Origin: JAYOFM01 sp038117225
GTDB taxonomy: Bacteria > Pseudomonadota > Alphaproteobacteria > Rhodospirillales > Casp-alpha2
Length of the DNA stretch: 54,755 nucleotides
Assembly: GCA_038117225.1 (NCBI GenBank)
Contig: JAYOFM010000008.1
Span: forward strand, 1-54,755
Direction: 5' to 3'
A model generated the notes under the pieces. That model made no database searches, was not told the DNA's origin, and saw nothing but the letters and a program-made list of their open reading frames with translations. The position numbers were made by a program, and so were the translations under genes. Of this stretch, positions 1 to 8,813 are shown in pieces. The first letter of the stretch is position 1; the number at the start of each line of letters is the position of its first letter.

Positions 1-2
1 CA

Positions 3-380
3 GTGCCGCCTAAATTAGCTGTTCCGACACTGCTGACCGCGCTTGGTCGTGGTTTCCGCCGGCGTTGCCCCCGTTGCGGTGAGCATTCGGCGTTCGCGGG
101 TTATCTAAAATTGGCCCCGGCATGTCAAAACTGCGGCGAGACTCTGGGGCATATCCGCGCCGATGATTTCCCGCCCTATCTCACCATCGTCGTCGTCGGC
201 CATCTGATCGTGCCGCTAATCCTGCTGGCAGAACGCGCCGTGGCACCGCCTACGTGGATTCATTTGGCCGTCTGGTTGCCGCTGACGGCGTTGCTAACGT
301 TGACGCTGCTGCCACACATCAAGGGCGGCGTCGTTGGACTGATGTGGCATCTGGGGCTACGTGGCGACGAAACCCAATAA
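3..380 (+). CDS. DUF983 family zinc-ribbon membrane protein
   Basis: This is a small membrane protein of the DUF983 family, whose function is not well established. The N-terminal cytoplasmic part carries a zinc ribbon made of two CxxC pairs (CPRCG near residue 18 and CQNCG near residue 41). Two hydrophobic segments follow, at about residues 60-80 and 88-103, and a conserved basic/Gly tail. The readable frame opens with GTG at base 3, so the true start may lie just outside the window. It converges on the ferredoxin gene with only about 12 bases between stops, leaving no room for a separate terminator. The family call rests on the zinc ribbon followed by the DDFPPYLTI-type segment. Confidence 0.8.
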   Translation: MPPKLAVPTLLTALGRGFRRRCPRCGEHSAFAGYLKLAPACQNCGETLGHIRADDFPPYLTIVVVGHLIVPLILLAERAVAPPTWIHLAVWLPLTALLTLTLLPHIKGGVVGLMWHLGLRGDETQ

Positions 381-392
381 GCCCAGCACTAA

Positions 393-722
393 TCAACCCA
401 TCATGTTCTGATGATCCGACGGCACGGTCACGACCAGACCGTCCAATGCGTCGGTCATTTCAATCTGGCAGCCGAGCCGGGATGTCCGTGTCAGGCCGAA
501 CGTCATGTCCAGCATGTCCTCCTCCTCCTCCGACGCCACCGCCAGTTTGTCGGCCCACGCGGGATCGACGATGACGTGACACGTGGAGCACGCCATGCAG
601 CCTTCGCAAGCACCTTCCAAATCGATCATGTTGCGATGAGCAACCTCCAACACCGACAGACCGACCGGCGCTTCCACATCCTTCCGCGATCCATCGCGGT
701 CAATGAAAGTCATTCGAGGCAT
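393..722 (-). CDS. fdx: [2Fe-2S] ferredoxin, adrenodoxin/Isc type
   Basis: This soluble 109-residue electron carrier is the last gene of the iron-sulfur operon. The cluster ligands are visible as a C-x5-C-x2-C motif (CEGCMACSTC) near residues 39-48, with a fourth cysteine (RLGCQ) near residue 85, as in vertebrate-type ferredoxins. Length and the terminal TVPSDHQN-like segment fit the family. In Isc-type systems such ferredoxins supply electrons for cluster assembly, and the position behind the A-type carrier suggests the same role here. It starts about 11 bases after the upstream carrier gene, so it is probably co-transcribed. Whether it serves Suf assembly or general metabolism is inferred. 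Confidence 0.92.
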   Translation of the reverse strand: MPRMTFIDRDGSRKDVEAPVGLSVLEVAHRNMIDLEGACEGCMACSTCHVIVDPAWADKLAVASEEEEDMLDMTFGLTRTSRLGCQIEMTDALDGLVVTVPSDHQNMMG

Positions 723-733
723 TTTGTGAACGC

Positions 734-1078
734 TTAGACCGAGAAGCTCTCACCACAGCCGCAGCGGCTGGTTTCGTTCGGATTGCTGAACACGAACCCG
801 GAACGCAGCTTGTCTTCCTGGTAGTCCATTTCCGAACCCATGAGAAACATGATCGCCGTCGGATCGATGAAAATCCTGACCCCCTTGTGCACGACCTCTT
901 CCTCCAACTTCTTCTTCTCCGCCGCATATTCGAAGACGTAGGACAGGCCCGAGCAGCCACGGGTCGAGATGCCGACGCGGATGCCCGCGACGGGATCGTC
1001 ACTCTCGGCGACCAACGCCCTGACGCGCTCGGCGGCGGCGTCGGTCAAGGTGATTAGGGGCGGCCGTTCCATACTCAT
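734..1078 (-). CDS. sufA: A-type iron-sulfur carrier (SufA/IscA/ErpA family)
   Basis: This 114-residue protein belongs to the HesB/IscA family, which carries Fe-S clusters from the scaffold to target apoproteins. The three conserved cysteines are present: one in the RGCSGLSY motif near residue 41 and two in the C-terminal CGCGESF motif. It lies 43 bases downstream of sufT and 11 bases upstream of the ferredoxin gene on the same strand. Sequence alone does not separate SufA, IscA and ErpA. The symbol sufA is used because the operon is of the Suf type. Confidence 0.9.
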   Translation of the reverse strand: MSMERPPLITLTDAAAERVRALVAESDDPVAGIRVGISTRGCSGLSYVFEYAAEKKKLEEEVVHKGVRIFIDPTAIMFLMGSEMDYQEDKLRSGFVFSNPNETSRCGCGESFSV

Positions 1079-1121
1079 TGTCTGCGTACTCCCGTCTTCA
1101 GTCGTTGCTGTCTATATAGGT

Positions 1122-1529
1122 CTAGATCATGCCAAGTGCTAGCTTGGCGTCCTCGTCCATCATTTCCGGCGTCCACGGCGGTTCCCACGTGATCATTACC
1201 TCGACCTCGCCGGTGCCTTCGACCTTGGCGATGGCGTCGGCGACCATGCCGGGCAGTTCGCCGGCGACCGGGCAGCCAGGCGATGTCAGGCTCATGCCGA
1301 CCTTGACGTCGCCACGCTCACTGATATCCGTCGTGTAGATCAGGCCCAAATCATAGATATTGACCGGAATCTCGGGATCATACACCGTTCGCATGCCCTC
1401 GATGACCGCTTCCTCCGACGCCACCGTAACACCGTCGGCCAGCGGTTGTCCGGCGGTTGCCTTGAAGCCCTCCTCGACCGGTTCCGATGGCCCGAAGCCG
1501 CCCATGCCACCCATACCACCGTGCATCAT
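1122..1529 (-). CDS. sufT: SufT-type DUF59 (MIP18) Fe-S assembly protein
   Basis: This 135-residue protein has a DUF59/MIP18 domain over roughly residues 38-130, with the YDPEIPVNIYDLGLIY motif and the conserved cysteine in TSPGCPVAG. SufT proteins assist Fe-S cluster maturation or delivery. The domain is preceded by an unusual Met/Gly-rich start (MMHGGMGGMGGFG) and a linker of about 20 residues that is not part of the core domain. Its ATG overlaps the sufS stop in an ATGA arrangement, which suggests translational coupling. The operon position strongly supports the assignment, although the precise biochemical step of SufT is still debated. Confidence 0.9.
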   Translation of the reverse strand: MMHGGMGGMGGFGPSEPVEEGFKATAGQPLADGVTVASEEAVIEGMRTVYDPEIPVNIYDLGLIYTTDISERGDVKVGMSLTSPGCPVAGELPGMVADAIAKVEGTGEVEVMITWEPPWTPEMMDEDAKLALGMI

Positions 1530-2791
1530 TCGAACATCTCCTTAACCATGATCAGCGCATCGTGGAGGGCATCGACCTCCTGGCGCGTGTTGTACAGGCC
1601 GAAGGACGCACGTGCCGTCCCGGTAATGCCAAACCGATCCATGATCGGCTGCGCGCAGTGATGGCCGACGCGAATGGCGACGCCAGCGCGATCGACCAAG
1701 GTGCCAATGTCGCTGGCGTGCACGCCGTCCATGACGAAGGAGACGATGGAGGCCTTCTCCTTGGCTTGGCCAATAATGCGCAATCCGTCGATCGAACTCA
1801 GTCGTTCGGTGGCATAGGCGAGAATGCCATGTTCGTGTGCGGCGATGGCGTCGAGGCCGATTTCCGTGACGTAGTCGACAGCGGCACCGAGGCCGACCGC
1901 CTCGATAATCGCCGGCGTACCGGCCTCGAAGCGATGCGGCGCGAGCTTGAAGGTGGTTTTCTCGAAGGTCACCCGGTCGATCATTTCACCGCCGCCCTGA
2001 TACGGCGGCATGGCATCGAGCACGTCCTTCGGCGCCCACAACACGCCTATGCCGGTCGGCCCATACAGCTTGTGGCCGGAAAAGACATAAAAATCACAGC
2101 CCAACGTCTGCACGTCGATGCTCATGTGCGGCACGCCCTGGCAACCGTCGACCAGCAACTTGGCCCCAGCCGCATGGGTCAGCCGCGCGATCTCGGAAAT
2201 CGGCAATACCGTGCCGAGCGCGTTGGAGATATGCGGGCAGGCAACGATGCGGGTTTTCGGCGACAACAGGGCGGCGAAATCATCGAGCAGGAAATTGCCG
2301 TCGTCGTCCACGTCGGCGACCTTGATCGTTGCCCCCTTGCGTTCAGCCAGCATCTGCCACGGCACGATGTTGGAGTGGTGCTCCATCACCGTCAGGATGA
2401 TTTCGTCGCCGGCACCTACGTTGGCCTCGCCCCAGCTTGAAGCCACCAGGTTGATGGATTCGGTACCGCCCTTGGTCAGGATGATTTCTTCTTCGGTCGG
2501 CGCATTGAGAAAATGCTGGATCTTTTCGCGCGCCGCCTCGAAGGCGACGGTGGAAAGCTGGCTCATCTTGTGATTGCCGCGATGGACGTTGGCGTAATAG
2601 CCCTCCATCACGCCGGTCATGGCATCGATGACCTGGCGCGGTTTTTGCGCGCTGGCGCCATTATCCAAATAGACCAGAGGCTTGTCATAGACCATCCGCT
2701 TGAGAATCGGAAAATCCGCGCGCACCCGCTCCACATCGAACGCCAGCATGGAATTGTCTCCAGCGCGTATATTGGTCGAGGCGGTACTCAT
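1526..2791 (-). CDS. sufS: SufS group II cysteine desulfurase
   Basis: This PLP enzyme converts cysteine to alanine and an enzyme-bound persulfide for Fe-S assembly. The PLP lysine lies in SGHKLYGP and the persulfide cysteine in the RVGHHCAQP motif, which is diagnostic of group II (SufS/CsdA) enzymes. I take the ATG at 2791 because it overlaps the sufD stop as ATGA; this gives 421 residues. An in-frame ATG at 2803 would add MGDP. It sits between sufD and sufT. No SufE or SufU partner is encoded in the operon, so the sulfur relay partner must be elsewhere or replaced. Confidence 0.96.
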   Translation of the reverse strand: MSTASTNIRAGDNSMLAFDVERVRADFPILKRMVYDKPLVYLDNGASAQKPRQVIDAMTGVMEGYYANVHRGNHKMSQLSTVAFEAAREKIQHFLNAPTEEEIILTKGGTESINLVASSWGEANVGAGDEIILTVMEHHSNIVPWQMLAERKGATIKVADVDDDGNFLLDDFAALLSPKTRIVACPHISNALGTVLPISEIARLTHAAGAKLLVDGCQGVPHMSIDVQTLGCDFYVFSGHKLYGPTGIGVLWAPKDVLDAMPPYQGGGEMIDRVTFEKTTFKLAPHRFEAGTPAIIEAVGLGAAVDYVTEIGLDAIAAHEHGILAYATERLSSIDGLRIIGQAKEKASIVSFVMDGVHASDIGTLVDRAGVAIRVGHHCAQPIMDRFGITGTARASFGLYNTRQEVDALHDALIMVKEMFE

Positions 2792-4143
2792 GGGGTCACC
2801 CATTCATCGGCCAGGAAGCATTGTGCCGGCAGCCAGTGAACGATCTTGTTAAGCAGGGCGGCGGCGATCGTCGGATCCTTGATCTCCTCCAACACTTCGG
2901 CCAGGAACGATTGGACCAGCATGTTGCGGGCCAAGGCTTCCGGTATTCCGCGCGAGCGCAGGTAGAACAATGCGGCGGCATCCAACTGCCCCATGGTCGC
3001 GCCGTGCGCGCACTTCACGTCGTCGGCGTAGATTTCCAGTTCCGGCTTGGCGTCGATTTCGGCACCGGTCGACAGCAAGAGCGCCTTCGACAACTGGAAA
3101 CCGTCCGTCTTCTGCGCATCCTTGTGGACCACGATCTTGCCTTGGAACACCGCCCGCGCCTCGTCATCGAGCACGCCTTTGAATACCTCGCGCGCCGTGG
3201 TGTGCGGCACGCAGTGGTCGATGCGGGTGGTGTTGTCGCAGTGCTCTCGCCCGCGCATCAGATAGGCGCCATTGAGCCCCACGTGTCCGCCCTCGCCCTC
3301 GATTCGAACCGACACCTCGGAGCGGGACAGCCGGCCGCCGATGGCCAGCGAAAAGCTGTCGTAGGTGGCATCACGGCCAACCCGCACGTTGACGGTGGCG
3401 AGGTGCGTCGCGTCGATAGATTCCGCCTGCACCTTGGTATGACGCAGGATGGCGGCATCGGCGACCTGGATTTCCGTTGCCGCCGTGGCCAGATAGGGGC
3501 CGACGCCCTGGCCGACATGATACTTGATCAGCGCCGCCTGCGCGCCTTCTTCGATGACCACCAAATTACGCGGGAAATAAGCCACCGGCCCATCTGTCAG
3601 ACCGCCGACGAAAACCACCTCGACGGGTGTTTCCACGACAACGCCCCGCGGCACATGAAAGACGAAGCCGCAGTCCATCATTGCCGTATTGAGATGCAGG
3701 AAAGCCTTATCGTCTGAGTCCGCCGTCAACGCGCCAAGGTGACGCGAGACCCAGTCCGGATCGCGCGCCAACGCGGCGCCAATGGATTCCAGGTGAACCC
3801 CCTCGGGCAATCGTTCCGTGCGCGACAGCTCCGGCCGCAGCCGACCGTTGACGAATACCAGACGCGGCAAATAATCGTTCGGCAGCAGCGACGGCACCAG
3901 ATCAACCGGTGCCATGCCGTCTTCGGCGGTGACTGGGCGGTAGCGGGTGTCCTCAAGCGGTTTTAGCGGCGTATAGCGCCATGATTCCAAGCGCCGGGTG
4001 GGCAAGCCGAGGGCGCCGAAACGCGTCAGACCATGTTCCCGCTGGGTCGCCAGCCACGCCGGATCGCCGCCCGCGGAGGGTAGCGCCAGGGCGGGTCCGA
4101 GCCGCGGAAACTGCTCGAAGAATGCGAGTTCGTTGGCGGCCAT
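2788..4143 (-). CDS. sufD: Fe-S cluster assembly protein SufD
   Basis: SufD forms the SufBC2D scaffold that assembles clusters in the cytoplasm. The 451-residue protein has the SufB/SufD beta-helix core from about residue 170 and the C-terminal KCAHGATMGQLD motif, whose histidine is conserved in SufD. Next to it is the FYLRSRGI segment shared with SufB. It begins 3 bases after the sufC stop and its own stop overlaps the sufS start, so translation of the three genes is probably coupled. No anomalies were seen. Confidence 0.96.
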   Translation of the reverse strand: MAANELAFFEQFPRLGPALALPSAGGDPAWLATQREHGLTRFGALGLPTRRLESWRYTPLKPLEDTRYRPVTAEDGMAPVDLVPSLLPNDYLPRLVFVNGRLRPELSRTERLPEGVHLESIGAALARDPDWVSRHLGALTADSDDKAFLHLNTAMMDCGFVFHVPRGVVVETPVEVVFVGGLTDGPVAYFPRNLVVIEEGAQAALIKYHVGQGVGPYLATAATEIQVADAAILRHTKVQAESIDATHLATVNVRVGRDATYDSFSLAIGGRLSRSEVSVRIEGEGGHVGLNGAYLMRGREHCDNTTRIDHCVPHTTAREVFKGVLDDEARAVFQGKIVVHKDAQKTDGFQLSKALLLSTGAEIDAKPELEIYADDVKCAHGATMGQLDAAALFYLRSRGIPEALARNMLVQSFLAEVLEEIKDPTIAAALLNKIVHWLPAQCFLADEWVTP

Positions 4144-4145
4144 GA

Positions 4146-4895
4146 TCAGGCAGCCTCCTCGGCGAACTGAGCGTAACCCTTGGCTTCCAGCTCCAGCGCA
4201 AGTTCCTTGCCGCCGGAGCGTTGGATGCGGCCGTGCGCCAGTACATGCACGTGGTCCGGCACGATATGGTCGAGCAGCCGTTGGTAATGGGTGATGACGA
4301 TCGCCGCGTTGTCGGGCCGGCGCAGGCTGTTGACGCCATCGGCGACGATCTTCAGCGCGTCGATGTCGAGCCCGGAATCAGTTTCGTCGAGGACCGCCAG
4401 CGACGGCTCCAGGACCGCCATCTGCAACACTTCGTTTCGCTTCTTCTCACCGCCCGAAAAGCCAACGTTGACGGCGCGTTTCAGCATGTCGTCTGACATC
4501 CCGAGTTCCTTGGTCTTGGCCCGCAGCATCTTCATGAACGCCATGGCATCCAGTTCGTCCTTGCCGTTGAACCGGCGCTGCGCGTTGATGGCCTCCTTGA
4601 GGAAGGTGGTGTTGGCGACGCCGGGAATTTCCACCGGATACTGGAACGCCAGGAAGACTCCCTTGGCGGCCCGGTCTTCCGGCTCCAGCGCGGTCAGATC
4701 CTCGCCCTTGTAGACGACCCGGCCGCCGGTCACCTCGTAGCCGTCACGCCCGGCGATGATGTGCGCCAGGGTTGACTTGCCGGAACCGTTCGGCCCCATG
4801 ATCGCGTGGACCTCGCCGGCGTTGACCACCAGGTTGATGCCCTTGAGAATTTCCGTGCCGTCGACGCTGACGTGCAGGTCATGAATTTCCAACAT
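4146..4895 (-). CDS. sufC: Fe-S assembly ATPase SufC
   Basis: SufC is the ABC-type ATPase of the SufBCD complex. All hallmarks are visible in 249 residues: Walker A GPNGSGKST near residue 35, the ABC signature FSGGEKKRNE near residue 148, and Walker B LAVLDETDSGLD just after it. The DETDSGLD version of Walker B with the following H-switch (VITHYQRLL) is typical for SufC. It is a soluble ATPase without membrane segments. It lies 50 bases downstream of sufB and 3 bases before sufD. Confidence 0.97.
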   Translation of the reverse strand: MLEIHDLHVSVDGTEILKGINLVVNAGEVHAIMGPNGSGKSTLAHIIAGRDGYEVTGGRVVYKGEDLTALEPEDRAAKGVFLAFQYPVEIPGVANTTFLKEAINAQRRFNGKDELDAMAFMKMLRAKTKELGMSDDMLKRAVNVGFSGGEKKRNEVLQMAVLEPSLAVLDETDSGLDIDALKIVADGVNSLRRPDNAAIVITHYQRLLDHIVPDHVHVLAHGRIQRSGGKELALELEAKGYAQFAEEAA

Positions 4896-4945
4896 TCGTA
4901 TGCGTTCCCTTAATTTAACGTTATTTCGTGGTGGGCGCGGGCCGG

Positions 4946-6418
4946 TCAGCCGACGCTGCCTTCAAGGCTGATGCCGACGAGTTTTTGCGCCTCGACGGCG
5001 AATTCCATGGGGAGTTGCTGCAGAACCTCGCGGCAGAAGCCATTGACCACCAGCGCCACCGCTTCTTCCTGCGGAATGCCGCGCTGGCGCAGGTAAAACA
5101 ACTGATCCTCGGAAATCGTCGATGCCGTGGCTTCGTGTTCCACCGTCGCTGTTTTGTTGCGGTTTTCGATGTAGGGCACCGTATGGGCGCCACAGCGATC
5201 GCCAATCAGCAGCGAGTCACATTGCGTGTAATTGCGCGCGTCCTCCGCCTTCGCCGAAATCTTCACGAGGCCGCGATAGGTCTGATCCGAACGGCCGGCC
5301 GAAATCCCCTTGGATATGATTCGGGACTTGGTGTTCCTGCCCAAGTGAATCATCTTGGTGCCGGTATCCGCCTGTTGCATGTTGTTGGTGATGGCGATGG
5401 AATAGAACTCGCCGACCGAGTTGTCGCCCTGCAGGATGCAACTCGGATACTTCCACGTGATGGCCGAGCCGGTTTCCACCTGGGTCCACGAAATCTTCGA
5501 ATTACGGCCACGGCAGGCGCCGCGCTTGGTGACGAAATTGTAGATGCCGCCCTTGCCGTTTTCGTCGCCGGGATACCAGTTCTGCACCGTCGAATACTTG
5601 ATCTCCGCGTCATCGAGGGCGATGAGTTCGACGACGGCGGCGTGCAATTGATTCTCGTCTCGCTGCGGCGCCGTACAGCCTTCCAGATAACTGACGTAGG
5701 ACCCCTTGTCGGCAATGATCAGGGTACGCTCGAACTGGCCGGTGTTTTCCTGATTGATGCGGAAATAGGTCGACAATTCCATCGGGCAGCGCACGCCGGG
5801 CGGGATGTAGACGAACGAGCCATCGGTGAACACCGCCGAATTGAGACAGGCGTGCTTGTTGTCGGCCTGTGGCACCACGGAACCCAGGTACTTGCGCACC
5901 AGATCGGGGCAACGCTCCAGCGCTTCCGAAATCGGGCAGAAAATGACTCCCACTTCTTCCAGTTTGGCCTTGAAGGTGGTGGCGATGGATACGGAATCGA
6001 ACACCGCGTCGACCGCGACACCAGCGAGCATTTCCTGCTCGCGTAGCGGGATGCCCAATTTCTCGTAAGTACGCAGCAGTTCCGGATCGACCTCGTCGAG
6101 ACTTTGCGGCTTGTCGGCCATCGATTTGGGCGCGGCGTAATAATGCACCGCCTGATAGTCGATCGGCGGAAGCGTGACCTTCGCCCATTCCGGCTCAGGC
6201 ATTTCCAGCCAGCGCGCATATCCCTTGAGGCGCCACTCCAGCAACCATGCCGGCTCGTCCTTCTTGGCAGAGATAAAGCGGACGATATCCTCGCTCAGGC
6301 CCTTGGGCGCCATGTCCATCTCGATATCGGTGGACCAGCCGTGCTTGTACTTGGCGTCCGTCAGTTCACGGACCTGTTCGACCGTTTCCGCCATCGCTGT
6401 CGATGTTTCGTCTGGCAC
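4946..6418 (-). CDS. sufB: Fe-S cluster assembly protein SufB
   Basis: SufB is the scaffold subunit that receives persulfide sulfur and iron. The 490-residue length fits the family. Typical motifs are present, including GVAVDAVFDSVS, the WYPGDENGKGGIYNFVTKR region and the core YTQCDSLLIG with the cysteine equivalent to the essential C405 of the E. coli protein. The matching C-terminal glutamate region (VEHEATAS) is also present. The start at 6418 gives MPDETS; a second ATG eight codons later (MAETVE) is possible. It follows the second desulfurase gene after 19 bases. Confidence 0.97.
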   Translation of the reverse strand: MPDETSTAMAETVEQVRELTDAKYKHGWSTDIEMDMAPKGLSEDIVRFISAKKDEPAWLLEWRLKGYARWLEMPEPEWAKVTLPPIDYQAVHYYAAPKSMADKPQSLDEVDPELLRTYEKLGIPLREQEMLAGVAVDAVFDSVSIATTFKAKLEEVGVIFCPISEALERCPDLVRKYLGSVVPQADNKHACLNSAVFTDGSFVYIPPGVRCPMELSTYFRINQENTGQFERTLIIADKGSYVSYLEGCTAPQRDENQLHAAVVELIALDDAEIKYSTVQNWYPGDENGKGGIYNFVTKRGACRGRNSKISWTQVETGSAITWKYPSCILQGDNSVGEFYSIAITNNMQQADTGTKMIHLGRNTKSRIISKGISAGRSDQTYRGLVKISAKAEDARNYTQCDSLLIGDRCGAHTVPYIENRNKTATVEHEATASTISEDQLFYLRQRGIPQEEAVALVVNGFCREVLQQLPMEFAVEAQKLVGISLEGSVG

Positions 6419-6437
6419 TTTTTACTCTCCGTCAATT

Positions 6438-7649
6438 TCAAGCCGCGGGTTGAGCCCCGAGGCCGATCTCCTGGGTTTCATTCGTCCGTTGTTCGCCGGC
6501 ACGTTGACGTGCCACTTCATCGGCGATAATGACCGCCGCACGATCGATTTCATCCGCCGTTGTCTGCCGACCGAGGCCGATCCGGAGCGATCCGCGTGCT
6601 TGTTCATCCGTCAATCCGATCGCCTTCAGCACATAGCTCGGCTCGACATCTGCCGAAGTGCAAGCCGATCCGGAGGAGACGGCGATGCCGCCCAAGGCGG
6701 CCATCAGCTGTTCGGAGTCGACGCCGGAAAAACTCAGGTTCAGGTTGCCGGCGATGCGGCTCTCCATACTACCGTTGAGCCGATGATCGGTACCACGGTC
6801 ACGCAGAGCATCGAGGAACCGGTCCCGCAGTCCGCGCAGACGTTCCGCCTCGCTCGCCATTTCCTGACCGGCGAGCCGCGCGGCGGCGCCGAGACCGACA
6901 CATAATGGCGCCGGCAGGGTGCCGGAACGCAGGCCCCGCTCCTGCCCACCGCCGTCGAACAGCGGGTCCAGCCGCACCCGGGGCCGGCGCCGCACGTAGA
7001 GCACGCCGATGCCCATCGGGCCGTACATCTTGTGGCCCGATATGGAGAGCAGATCGATGTTCATGGCGTTGACATCGAGCGCTATCTTGCCAACCGCCTG
7101 CGCCGCGTCCGTGTGCAGAAAAACGCCACGGGATCGGCACAGCGCGCCAATCTCGGCAATCGGTTGGATGACGCCGATTTCGTTGTTCACGGCCATGATC
7201 GAAACCAGCGCCGTTTCGTCGGTGATCGCCGCCGCCAGCTCATCCACATCGATAAGGCCGTCCGCGCCGACGCCGAGGGTCGTCAGCCGGCTACCCTCGC
7301 GTTCCAAGCGACGGACGGATTCCAGCACGCATTTGTGTTCGGTAATGCAGGTGACGACATGCGGCCGGCGTTCACGATAAAACCGGCCGACACCCTTGAT
7401 GGCGAGATTGTTTGATTCGGTGGCACCGGAGGTAAACACCACTTCGCGCGGCTCAGCCCCGATCAGCGTCGCCAATTCCTCGCGCGCCGCCTCGACCGCA
7501 TCCTTGGCTTCCCAACCGAAGGCGTGGCTGGTCGAATGGGGATTGCCGAACTGCGCGCTGAAGAACGGCAGCATGGCCTCGACGACGCGCGTGTCCGTCG
7601 GCGTCGTCGCCTGATAGTCCAGATATATTCCGGCGTCACGGGCGGTCAT
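6438..7649 (-). CDS. NifS/IscS-type cysteine desulfurase (copy 2 of the tandem pair)
   Basis: This is a group I cysteine desulfurase of about 403 residues, distinct from SufS. The PLP lysine is in SGHKMYGPMG and the catalytic cysteine lies in the flexible-loop motif SSGSACTSADVEPSYVL, as in IscS. I chose the ATG at 7649 because it overlaps the stop of the preceding paralogue as ATGA and gives the typical start MTARDAGIYLDYQATTP. The upstream extension of the open frame is a shadow. Both active-site features are intact, so it is probably functional. A role in general sulfur transfer (thiolation, Fe-S) is inferred from the family. Confidence 0.93.
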   Translation of the reverse strand: MTARDAGIYLDYQATTPTDTRVVEAMLPFFSAQFGNPHSTSHAFGWEAKDAVEAAREELATLIGAEPREVVFTSGATESNNLAIKGVGRFYRERRPHVVTCITEHKCVLESVRRLEREGSRLTTLGVGADGLIDVDELAAAITDETALVSIMAVNNEIGVIQPIAEIGALCRSRGVFLHTDAAQAVGKIALDVNAMNIDLLSISGHKMYGPMGIGVLYVRRRPRVRLDPLFDGGGQERGLRSGTLPAPLCVGLGAAARLAGQEMASEAERLRGLRDRFLDALRDRGTDHRLNGSMESRIAGNLNLSFSGVDSEQLMAALGGIAVSSGSACTSADVEPSYVLKAIGLTDEQARGSLRIGLGRQTTADEIDRAAVIIADEVARQRAGEQRTNETQEIGLGAQPAA

Positions 7650-8764
7650 GCCGCTTGCCCCCGTCGTTGGCCGAGCTTGGCGTAAAGCTTGCGCCAGGCG
7701 GCAATCAGGGCATCCACATCGGCATCCGTGGAATCCCAGCCGACGCTGATGCGGATGGCCTCGCCAGCGGTCTCCGCACCGATACCCATGGCTGTCAGCA
7801 CATGGCTGGTTTCCACCTTGCCTGATGAACAGGCGGCGCCGGCACTGACGGCGACACCGTCGAGGTCGAGCGCCATGATCTGGGTTTCCGCCACTACCCC
7901 CGGCATGGTCAGGCAAGAGGTGTTGGCGAGCCGCGCCACGTTGGCACCGAACACGGTCACTCCGGGGGTCGATGACAATGCCGCCTCGGCGCGATCTCGC
8001 AGGCGGCGCAAGTCATCGGCTGCGTCGAGTTCCGCCAGCGCCACTTCCGCGGCGGCCCCAAACCCGGCGATACCAATAACGTTTTCCGTTCCGGCGCGGC
8101 GACGCCGTTCCTGGCCGCCGCCGCGGAGAATTGGTTCCAATACGACACCGTCACCGACGACTAGGGCGCCAACGCCTGCGGGACCGCCGATCTTGTGCGC
8201 CGACAGCGCCAAGGTGTCGGCCGCCATCGAAATGGCTTCCAAGGGCAACCGGCCGGCGGCCTGGACCGCATCGACATGCAGCCGGGCGCCGTGATTTCGA
8301 ACGATGGCAGAGACCTCGTTGATCGGTTGGATAACGCCGGTTTCGTTGTTGGCCAGCATCACGGCAACCAAGGCGACGCCGGGTATTTCCCCGAGCGTCT
8401 TATCCAACGCGACGAGATCGACGATGCCATCACCATCGACGGGGAGCGTTTCCGGTATCGGTACCGCCTCGCGCACGGACACATGTTCGACCGCCGAGAC
8501 CAGAACACGGGCCGTGTGCTGCCCTCGCAGCGCCAGGTTATTGGCTTCGGTGCCGCCCGACGTGAATACCACCCGTTGCGGATCGACGCCCGCCAGCGCG
8601 GCGACGCGGTCGCGCGCGTCCTCGATCACCCGCCGGGCATCGCGGCCAGCCGCGTGCACGGACGACGCATTGCCAGTGACACCCAAAGCCGCCGCCATGG
8701 CATCGCGTGCCGCCGGCCTGAGCGGCGCCGTCGCGTTGTGGTCGAGATAAACGGTCGCGGTCAT
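7646..8764 (-). CDS. NifS-like cysteine desulfurase family protein (copy 1 of the tandem pair)
   Basis: This is a second group I desulfurase of about 372 residues, starting MTATVYLDHNATAPLRP from the ATG at 8764. The PLP lysine is in LSAHKIGGPAG and the catalytic-loop cysteine in SAGAACSSGKVETSHVL. The loop (SAGAACSS) differs from canonical IscS (SSGSACTS), and the protein is shorter than its neighbour, so the pair has diverged well beyond a recent duplication. It lies 49 bases after iscR and overlaps the next gene by 4 bases. Substrate preference cannot be read from the sequence. Confidence 0.9.
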   Translation of the reverse strand: MTATVYLDHNATAPLRPAARDAMAAALGVTGNASSVHAAGRDARRVIEDARDRVAALAGVDPQRVVFTSGGTEANNLALRGQHTARVLVSAVEHVSVREAVPIPETLPVDGDGIVDLVALDKTLGEIPGVALVAVMLANNETGVIQPINEVSAIVRNHGARLHVDAVQAAGRLPLEAISMAADTLALSAHKIGGPAGVGALVVGDGVVLEPILRGGGQERRRRAGTENVIGIAGFGAAAEVALAELDAADDLRRLRDRAEAALSSTPGVTVFGANVARLANTSCLTMPGVVAETQIMALDLDGVAVSAGAACSSGKVETSHVLTAMGIGAETAGEAIRISVGWDSTDADVDALIAAWRKLYAKLGQRRGQAA

Positions 8765-8813
8765 CTTAGATGCCAAAGTCCTAATTTCGCTGCATCGCCA
8801 CGTTTCGAGGTCG

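Noticed and set aside
1487..2440. 317-residue plus-strand frame opposite sufS
   Set aside because: Mirror of a highly conserved sufS region; His/Arg/Gly-rich shadow without a ribosome-binding site.
6438..8764. Recent tandem duplication of the two desulfurases
   Set aside because: The proteins differ in length, catalytic-loop sequence and most positions, so they are old paralogues rather than a fresh duplication.
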